From positions 1 through 11,679 of the forward strand of contig DKIP01000051.1 in NCBI GenBank assembly GCA_002454335.1: a stretch of DNA of 11,679 nt. Direction: 5' to 3'. The notes below the pieces were generated by a model. It was not told the DNA's origin, ran no database searches, and was given only the letters and a program-made list of their open reading frames with translations. The DNA is from Cytophagaceae bacterium UBA6715 (lineage in GTDB: Bacteria; Bacteroidota; Bacteroidia; Cytophagales; Spirosomataceae). Every line of letters begins with the position of its first letter. Position 1 is the stretch's first letter. The position numbers were made by a program, and so were the translations under genes. Of this stretch, positions 7,314 through 11,679 are shown one piece after another.

Positions 7314-7349
7314 AAAAAAAAGCATTTAGGCTAAAATTATAAAAAATTG

Positions 7350-8243
7350 TCAATCGATTTTCCAAACCGAAATATTTTTATCGTCCGAACCCGAAACCAA
7401 TAGGTCCTGAAATGAGGTCCAAATCAATCGATTAATCGAATTTTTATGGCCTCCATAACGAGCATAATCCAATACCTTCAATAACTTCAAACTTCCAACC
7501 TCCCATATTTTAATGGTCTTATCCATACTTCCTGTAGCCAAATATTGACCACAAGGACTTATAACAATGGAATTGATGGAATAAATATGTGCTGGAACTC
7601 CTTCACCTATGGCCTCCCCATTCAAATTCCATTTTCTTATATGCGCATCTCGCCCCACACTGATTAAACAATCTACATGAAACAAAATGGAAAACACACT
7701 ATTTGTATGAGCCAGCCAGGCATTTTCGAGGGAAAAATCAGGCTTAAAAATGCGAATATATCCATCACTCGACCCGACTGCCATATTCCCACCCGGAATT
7801 TTGCAAAAACAACGCACATTCGCCTCACCTGATTTAATTCGCTTTTTGATGGCTTGGGCCGCTTGATCGATTACCGTGATAAGACCATCTTGATGTCCCA
7901 CCCAAACCTGACCATCCATTATTTCAACTGAATATATTGCTAATTGAGGCAATTGAATCGAAAATACACGGGATTGGTCAGATACTAAGATTCCATGGAC
8001 ACCTTCAAAATTTTGGCCTACCCACAAGATTCCCGATATATCATCATAGGCCATCGCATAAATAGAACCGCTAATTTGCGCGACTACTTTTCCTAGATCT
8101 GGCTTGAGGAGGTTCCATTGAACCACCCAGCCATCTGAACCAGCCGAGAAAAACAAATGCGATTCAGCGCCTGTTGAGAGGGCATAAACGGCACCGCGAT
8201 GCCCAGCAAATGTATCTATCCGGTCTATTTTCACAATCGACAA
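7350..8243 (-). CDS. Cytoplasmic WD40-repeat protein, one seven-bladed propeller
   Basis: This 297-aa protein consists almost wholly of WD40 repeats. Seven can be traced: about 13-45 (GHRGAVYAL to VVQWNL), 50-87, 97-126, 137-167, 178-207, 218-249 and 264-296 (HKNSINRLI to ISVWKI). Several end in the W-[ND]/WK/WE signature, and blades 5-7 carry the GH/AH and S.D motifs. Seven repeats suit one closed beta-propeller, normally a platform for protein contacts with no catalysis. No signal peptide or membrane segment is visible, so it should be cytoplasmic. No ATG exists in frame near the 5' end: the options are TTG at 8243 (used here) or GTG at 8234 (MKIDRIDTFAGH), since a stop lies just upstream. 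It heads the probable operon with the DivIVA-like gene, folB and lacI. Its partner is unknown. Confidence 0.88.
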   Translation of the reverse strand: MSIVKIDRIDTFAGHRGAVYALSTGAESHLFFSAGSDGWVVQWNLLKPDLGKVVAQISGSIYAMAYDDISGILWVGQNFEGVHGILVSDQSRVFSIQLPQLAIYSVEIMDGQVWVGHQDGLITVIDQAAQAIKKRIKSGEANVRCFCKIPGGNMAVGSSDGYIRIFKPDFSLENAWLAHTNSVFSILFHVDCLISVGRDAHIRKWNLNGEAIGEGVPAHIYSINSIVISPCGQYLATGSMDKTIKIWEVGSLKLLKVLDYARYGGHKNSINRLIWTSFQDLLVSGSDDKNISVWKID

Positions 8244-8264
8244 TAATTATAATTACAAAAATGG

Positions 8265-8272
8265 TAATTTTA
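8265..8272 (+). promoter_or_regulatory. Possible -7 element of the phosphopantetheinyl transferase gene
   Basis: TAATTTTA differs from TAnnTTTG only at the last base and lies 18 bp before the ATG at 8290, back to back with the -7 element of the opposing WD40 gene. No convincing TTG lies about 20 bp upstream, so this is a weak call based mainly on position. Confidence 0.3.
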
Positions 8273-8281
8273 CAAGCAATT
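8271..8281 (+). repeat. 11-bp shared intergenic motif, copy 1 (TACAAGCAATT)
   Basis: TACAAGCAATT occurs here between the divergent WD40 and phosphopantetheinyl transferase genes. An exact inverted copy lies at 9767-9777, between the divergent SirB1-like gene and galE. In both places it lies in the spacer of, or next to, the predicted minus-strand promoter. This is an exact match seen by eye; its function is unknown. Confidence 0.4.
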
Positions 8282-8289
8282 CAACCCTT

Positions 8290-8904
8290 ATGCCCGAAAT
8301 TTCATCACAGCTTTCGAATACCAGTATTGACACCTATGTCAAACTTTGGAAAATTGAAGAGGCTGCCGATTTCTTTCAAAATTTTCCTGATTCTTGGGCA
8401 ATGCCTCCGATTAACCCCGTTCAACTAAATAAATGCCTTGAATCTCTCGCTGCGCGATATTGCCTATGGGAGTTAATGAAATCTTTGGAACTATCATCAT
8501 TGGATTTTTTACAGGATGAGAGAAATCGTCCTTATTTAAATCACCCCGATTGGCATATTTCGATCAGTCACTCCTACCCTTTCGCTGCAGCGTGCATCAG
8601 CAAAAAGCAATTCACAGGGATTGACCTTGAAAAAAAAGACAGGAATGTACAAAAAATAGCTCCTCGATTCCTAAATCCCTCTGAATTAAGCAATTGGAAA
8701 GAAGATTCTCTGAAATTAACCTTGGCATGGTCGGCAAAAGAATCCATCTACAAAGCCTTCAAGCAACCTGGCTTATCTTTCCAACAAGCCATCGCTTTGC
8801 AATTTAAAAGCGATCAATTAAACGCTCAGGTGAACCAAGAAGATTCATTTAACGTTGAATATGAACTCTTTGACGAATTCGTGATCACCTTAGTCAATCA
8901 CTAA
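8290..8904 (+). CDS. 4'-phosphopantetheinyl transferase (Sfp/HetI type)
   Basis: This 204-aa enzyme transfers the 4'-phosphopantetheine arm from CoA to a conserved serine of carrier proteins (ACP, PCP), using Mg2+. The family signatures appear in order: RPYL (80-83, the substrate-side P-motif), WHISISHS (88-95), the metal-binding GIDLE (110-114) with Asp112 and Glu114, a variable F-x-x-x-E-like segment (FLNPSEL, 127-133), and WSAKESIYKAF (147-157) with Glu151 and Lys155. These correspond to Sfp D107, E109 and E151. Its length suits the compact two-domain Sfp group rather than the about 125-aa AcpS. No carrier protein, PKS, NRPS or fatty-acid gene is adjacent, so the target is unknown; in some Bacteroidota such enzymes serve flexirubin-type pigments or the general ACP. 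Its stop codon overlaps that of the next gene by 4 nt. Confidence 0.92.
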   Translation: MPEISSQLSNTSIDTYVKLWKIEEAADFFQNFPDSWAMPPINPVQLNKCLESLAARYCLWELMKSLELSSLDFLQDERNRPYLNHPDWHISISHSYPFAAACISKKQFTGIDLEKKDRNVQKIAPRFLNPSELSNWKEDSLKLTLAWSAKESIYKAFKQPGLSFQQAIALQFKSDQLNAQVNQEDSFNVEYELFDEFVITLVNH

Positions 8905-9734
8905 TCCAAGGAATCAATCATATCCGTCAGCTCATCTTTATGGGAATCATCACCCGCCTTCTCATAAGCCATAATGAGATTTCGTAGGACCCGACGAATT
9001 ATTTCCAGATTAGTACAAGGCTGATAATAAACCTCGTTTGGCGTTAAATTCAATTGAGCCAAATAATTATCAATATCGACCTTATTGAAGATTAAACCCT
9101 TGTTAAAGACATTGATGTAACATTGAACTTCATCCTTCTTATAGGTTAAAACGAACAAATTAGGCAAATTAACGCCATATACGGGAAGACCTAATTTCTG
9201 CGCAATCCACATATAGATAACACACAGACTGATCGGATTCCCCTTTTTCGTTTCCAAAACAACATTCAGAAATGAATTATTGGCAGCATGAAAATTCTTC
9301 GTGTTGGCTCCAAATTTAAGCTGATCAAACAAAACGCCATTGATGATCTTTAACTGATCCATCGGATGTAAATTCTCACGAATTTGTGGCCAGACCTCGA
9401 AATACAATTGGTCCATATCCGCCTTCAATTGCGCAAATGAATATTCTGGGAATCGATAGGTGGCTACGATCCACATCCCCTCCAACAAATCCATCCCCCC
9501 TCGCTCCTTCCATTCCAACAATCGTTGTTTGGTAGAATCGAGCTGGAAATCATGAATCATGTTCTCCAACTTACTCTGAACCAAAGGATTAAGACTTAAA
9601 TTCTCCCATTCGTTTTCTAAAATCGGTATAATTTGAGGACCCAAAGACCGCATTTTGGCTTCAACCATTTCGACTACTTCCTGATCGGAATCATCTAATA
9701 ATTGAATCATTGCTTTGATTGCGGGTTCTTCCAT
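8901..9734 (-). CDS. SirB1-family transglutaminase-like protein with HEAT-like N-terminus
   Basis: This 277-aa cytoplasmic protein begins with two to three amphipathic helices (about 4-45, IKAMIQLLDDSDQEVVEMV) resembling a HEAT repeat. The core (about 84-200) is of the SirB1/Transglut_core2 type: LLEGMWIVATYRFPEYS (83-99), FHAANNSFLNVVLETKKGNPISLCVIYMW (148-176, key residues N157, G165-P167, C171) and LGLPVYGVNLPNLFVLTY (181-198). A tail of helices follows (to 277). The fold is that of transglutaminase-like cysteine proteins, but the SirB1 group has no established enzyme activity. Members I know usually read PGHF where this protein has PNLF (191-194), so the histidine is absent although a cysteine (171) is near the usual place. 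No signal peptide is visible. It is divergent from galE and convergent with the phosphopantetheinyl transferase. Family call good, function unknown. Confidence 0.88.
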   Translation of the reverse strand: MEEPAIKAMIQLLDDSDQEVVEMVEAKMRSLGPQIIPILENEWENLSLNPLVQSKLENMIHDFQLDSTKQRLLEWKERGGMDLLEGMWIVATYRFPEYSFAQLKADMDQLYFEVWPQIRENLHPMDQLKIINGVLFDQLKFGANTKNFHAANNSFLNVVLETKKGNPISLCVIYMWIAQKLGLPVYGVNLPNLFVLTYKKDEVQCYINVFNKGLIFNKVDIDNYLAQLNLTPNEVYYQPCTNLEIIRRVLRNLIMAYEKAGDDSHKDELTDMIDSLD

Positions 9735-9751
9735 AGCTGCGTTTTGATGTA

Positions 9752-9781
9752 CAAAAATAGCTAATTAATTGCTTGTATCAA
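9752..9781 (-). promoter_or_regulatory. Probable promoter of the SirB1-like gene
   Basis: On the minus strand TTG (9781-9779) is followed after 19 bp by TATTTTTG (9759-9752), a perfect TAnnTTTG. It is the best complete promoter match in the window, and the -7 element ends 17 nt before the ATG at 9734. The -33 part falls inside the inverted repeat GCTTG-TAT-CAAGC. Confidence 0.65.
9767..9777 (-). repeat. 11-bp shared intergenic motif, copy 2 (TACAAGCAATT on minus strand)
   Basis: AATTGCTTGTA on the plus strand is the exact reverse complement of TACAAGCAATT at 8271-8281. It lies between the -33 and -7 elements of the SirB1-like gene and overlaps the palindrome at 9771-9783. Confidence 0.4.
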
Positions 9782-9783
9782 GC
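9771..9783. repeat. Inverted repeat GCTTG-TAT-CAAGC over the -33 element
   Basis: This is a perfect 5-bp inverted repeat with a 3-bp centre, extended by two further pairs after one T-G mismatch. It covers the TTG of the SirB1-like promoter, where a repressor could bind. It is too short and T-poor to be a terminator. Confidence 0.4.
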
Positions 9784-9832
9784 GATGAAAAGATTATTCC
9801 AAAATTCACTTTTTTTAGCTGAAAAATGGGAC

Positions 9833-9840
9833 TAAATTTG
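9833..9840 (+). promoter_or_regulatory. Probable -7 element of the galE-rmlB operon
   Basis: TAAATTTG is a perfect TAnnTTTG. A run of seven T residues (9810-9816) lies at roughly -33 distance in place of a clean TTG. Transcription from about 9846 would give a leader of about 22 nt to the ATG at 9869 but only about 8 nt to the in-frame GTG at 9854, which favours the ATG. Confidence 0.55.
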
Positions 9841-9868
9841 TAGTTGCATTCAAGTGAACAGGCTAAAT

Positions 9869-10879
9869 ATGAATATTTTAATTACGGGAGGTGCTGGTTT
9901 TATCGGTTCACATACCTATGTTGCTCTTTTAGCGCATGGCTATACCCCGATTATTGTAGACAATTTCTCGAATTCAAACGAATCTGTTATCAGTCAATTA
10001 GCCTCAATCACGAATTTACCTGTTGAAATCATCCATGGAGATATCAATAATCCCGAGGTTTTAGACCAGGTATTTTCCCAATATCCCATTGAAGGTGTTA
10101 TTCATTTCGCAGCCGCGAAAGCAGTGGGCGAATCGGTTGAAAATCCCTTAAAATACTACCGAAATAATGTTGGGGCTACCATCTTGTTACTTGAAAAGAT
10201 GCAAGAATATGGTGTCAAAAACTTAGTTTTCTCCTCTTCATGTACCGTTTATGGTCAACCCGAAACTTTACCCGTGACGGAGAACTCACCGGTGTTAAAA
10301 GCCTTATCACCTTACGGGAACACTAAACAAATTTGCGAGGAAATTATTGAAGAGAGTACACGGGCAAGCCAACAACTTAAATCGATATCATTGCGCTATT
10401 TCAACCCCATTGGGGCACACAAAAGCGCTAAAATAGGCGAATTACCGCTAGGACCACCCGCAAATTTAATCCCATATTTAACCCAATCGGTTGCAGGATT
10501 ACGTGGCCCATTGCAAATTTGGGGAACAGATTACCCAACTCCGGATGGCACAGCTATTCGAGATTATATTCACGTATGCGATTTGGCAGAGGCACATGTG
10601 AAAGCATTAGCCTACTTAATTAAACAAAACGAAGCCCCCTTTTACGATTTCTTTAATATCGGATCAGGTGAAGGAAGCTCCGTTTTACAAGTTATTCAAG
10701 CCTTTGAAAAGGCAACAGGTAAAAAAGTCAATTATGAAATCCGCGAAAGACGGGCAGGTGATATTACATCAGTTTATGCATCGACGGAAAAATCAAATAA
10801 AATATTGGATTGGAAAGCCGAAAGAAGCCTAGAAGAGTCCTTAAAAGACGCTTGGGCTTGGCAAGAAGCAATTTTATAA
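9869..10879 (+). CDS. galE: UDP-glucose 4-epimerase
   Basis: This extended short-chain dehydrogenase/reductase interconverts UDP-glucose and UDP-galactose (possibly the N-acetyl forms too) with bound NAD, supplying sugars for surface polysaccharide. It is 336 aa, close to E. coli GalE (338). The start is the ATG at 9869 (MNILITGGAGFIGSH); an in-frame GTG at 9854 would add five residues before the Rossmann strand. Visible features are the NAD glycine motif GGAGFIG (7-13), DNFSNS (31-36), HFAAAKAVGES (79-89), Ser124 in SSSCTVYG, and the catalytic pair Tyr149-Lys153 in YGNTK. Numbering of S124, Y149 and K153 equals that of E. coli. RYFNPIGAH (176-184) and the nucleotide-binding RRAGD (294-298) follow. 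The residue matching E. coli Tyr299 is Val302, which suggests a wider sugar pocket. It is followed by rmlB after 4 nt, so the two are co-transcribed. Confidence 0.95.
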   Translation: MNILITGGAGFIGSHTYVALLAHGYTPIIVDNFSNSNESVISQLASITNLPVEIIHGDINNPEVLDQVFSQYPIEGVIHFAAAKAVGESVENPLKYYRNNVGATILLLEKMQEYGVKNLVFSSSCTVYGQPETLPVTENSPVLKALSPYGNTKQICEEIIEESTRASQQLKSISLRYFNPIGAHKSAKIGELPLGPPANLIPYLTQSVAGLRGPLQIWGTDYPTPDGTAIRDYIHVCDLAEAHVKALAYLIKQNEAPFYDFFNIGSGEGSSVLQVIQAFEKATGKKVNYEIRERRAGDITSVYASTEKSNKILDWKAERSLEESLKDAWAWQEAIL

Positions 10880-10883
10880 GTGT

Positions 10884-11679
10884 ATGAAAAAACTCGTTAT
10901 CACCGGCGGTGCTGGATTTATTGGTTCACATGTTGTCCGTTTATTTGTCAACAAATATCCTGATTACCAGATATATAACCTTGATGCATTGACCTATGCA
11001 GGAAATTTGGCCAACAATGAAGATGTTGCTGATAAACCCAATTATCATTTCATCAAAGCTGATATCACCGACGCAAATCATATTGATGCTTTATTCGCAG
11101 AACATCAGTTTGATGGAGTTTTGCATTTAGCTGCCGAGTCACATGTGGATCGTTCAATTTCGGATCCTTTGGCCTTTGTAAAAACAAATGTTATCGGGAC
11201 GGTTAACTTATTACAAGCGGCCAAAAAGCATTGGGCTGGAAATTTTGTAGGGAAAAAATTCTACCATATCTCAACAGATGAAGTTTATGGAGAACTACAC
11301 AATCCGGAAGAGTTCTTTCTAGAAACGACTCCTTATGACCCAAGATCACCCTATTCAGCTTCCAAGGCTTCGTCCGACCATTTTGTTCGAGCTTTTCATG
11401 AAACGTATGGCTTGCCTACGGTCATCACAAATTGCTCAAATAATTATGGCCCCAATCACTTCCCTGAAAAATTAATCCCGTTGATGATACACAACATCAT
11501 CAACAATAAACCACTTCCTGTTTACGGGAAAGGCGAAAATGTGCGGGATTGGTTATATGTCATTGATCATGCACGAGCGATTGATACCGTATTTCACGAT
11601 GGGAAAATTGGTGAGACTTACAACATCGGTGGGTTCAACGAATGGAAAAACATCGACCTGGTACACTTATTGTGCAAGA
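10884..11679 (+). CDS. rfbB: dTDP-glucose 4,6-dehydratase (3' end outside window)
   Basis: Also called rmlB, this NAD-dependent enzyme turns dTDP-glucose into dTDP-4-keto-6-deoxyglucose, the second step towards dTDP-L-rhamnose and other deoxysugars of O-antigen or capsule. The window holds 265 codons from the ATG at 10884, perhaps three quarters of the usual length of about 350. Motifs are the Rossmann TGGAGFIGSH (7-16), LDALTYAGN (33-41), HLAAESHVDRS (81-91), the catalytic triad segment STDEVYGE with Thr131-Asp132-Glu133, YSASKASSD with Tyr157 and Lys161, the family-specific TNCSNNYGPNHFPEKLIP (182-199) and VRDWLYVIDH (220-229). These set it apart from plain GalE paralogues. It starts 4 nt after the galE stop. 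The remaining rml genes (rmlA, rmlC, rmlD) would be expected to the right, beyond the window. Confidence 0.95.
   Translation, partial: MKKLVITGGAGFIGSHVVRLFVNKYPDYQIYNLDALTYAGNLANNEDVADKPNYHFIKADITDANHIDALFAEHQFDGVLHLAAESHVDRSISDPLAFVKTNVIGTVNLLQAAKKHWAGNFVGKKFYHISTDEVYGELHNPEEFFLETTPYDPRSPYSASKASSDHFVRAFHETYGLPTVITNCSNNYGPNHFPEKLIPLMIHNIINNKPLPVYGKGENVRDWLYVIDHARAIDTVFHDGKIGETYNIGGFNEWKNIDLVHLLCK

Larger units (their letters stand above)
8256..8284 (-). promoter_or_regulatory. Probable promoter of the WD40-DivIVA-folB-lacI operon
   Basis: On the minus strand TTG (8284-8282) is followed after 18 bp by CATTTTTG (8263-8256), one mismatch from TAnnTTTG. Transcription would start about 8249, a few nucleotides before the TTG start at 8243 or some 15 nt before the GTG at 8234, which slightly favours the latter. 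It lies in a 46-bp gap divergent with the phosphopantetheinyl transferase gene. Confidence 0.5.

Noticed and set aside
7332..7366. Possible internal promoter ahead of the DivIVA-like gene (TTTG, 23 bp, TAATTTTA)
   Set aside because: The last consensus base is missing, the spacing is long, and the sequence is AT-rich linker. It is too weak to list as a feature.
8174..8428. Plus-strand frame overlapping the start of the phosphopantetheinyl transferase gene
   Set aside because: It runs out of frame through both the WD40 and PPTase genes, whose conserved motifs identify the true frames.
9854..9868. GTG start for galE
   Set aside because: It adds MNRLN before a canonical GalE start and would leave a leader of only about 8 nt after the predicted transcription start.
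1..11679. Defence island, prophage, integrative element, CRISPR or toxin-antitoxin system
   Set aside because: All genes are assigned to housekeeping, envelope or regulatory families. No recombinase, nuclease or RT domain, repeat array, tRNA or attachment site was seen.

Overview
The window comes from a member of the Bacteroidota, most likely Cytophagia/Cytophagales; I cannot name the genus. Four observations support this: a Bacteroidota-type GyrA; a secreted phosphatase ending in a type IX secretion (T9SS) type-A sorting domain; start codons without Shine-Dalgarno sequences; and several intergenic matches to the Bacteroidota promoter (-33 TTG, about 20 bp, -7 TAnnTTTG). Gene density is very high and no gene-free stretch exceeds 300 bases. 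There is no RNA gene, IS element, CRISPR array or clear sign of recent transfer.

Left part (1-3385). On the minus strand lie gyrA and, downstream of it, a secreted TPR-like protein cut by the window edge. A textbook intrinsic terminator separates the two. A 194-bp divergent region carries the gyrA promoter and, facing the other way, the promoter of the next gene.

Middle (3386-8904). A T9SS-exported purple-acid-phosphatase-like enzyme on the plus strand converges on a probable four-gene minus-strand operon, read from 8243 to 5139: a seven-repeat WD40 protein, a DivIVA-domain coiled-coil protein, folB (dihydroneopterin aldolase) and a LacI-family regulator. The phosphatase and lacI stop codons overlap by 8 nt. 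Divergent from the WD40 gene is a Sfp/HetI-type phosphopantetheinyl transferase, whose stop overlaps the stop of the next gene by 4 nt.

Right part (8901-11679). A SirB1-like transglutaminase-fold protein with a HEAT-like N-terminus reads leftward. From the same 134-bp divergent region, galE reads rightward, followed 4 nt later by rmlB/rfbB, which is cut by the window end. These two sugar-nucleotide genes look like the start of a surface-polysaccharide cluster continuing to the right.

Most of this is ordinary housekeeping and envelope sequence, and I do not see a clearly new defence or mobile system. The least explained element is the apparent co-transcription of a cytoplasmic WD40 propeller with a DivIVA-like coiled coil. 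Other points of note are the T9SS phosphatase with its variant first metal motif, the GyrA C-terminal domain with a weakened GyrA-box and long acidic tail, the GalE specificity-gate residue, and an 11-bp motif shared by two divergent promoter regions.
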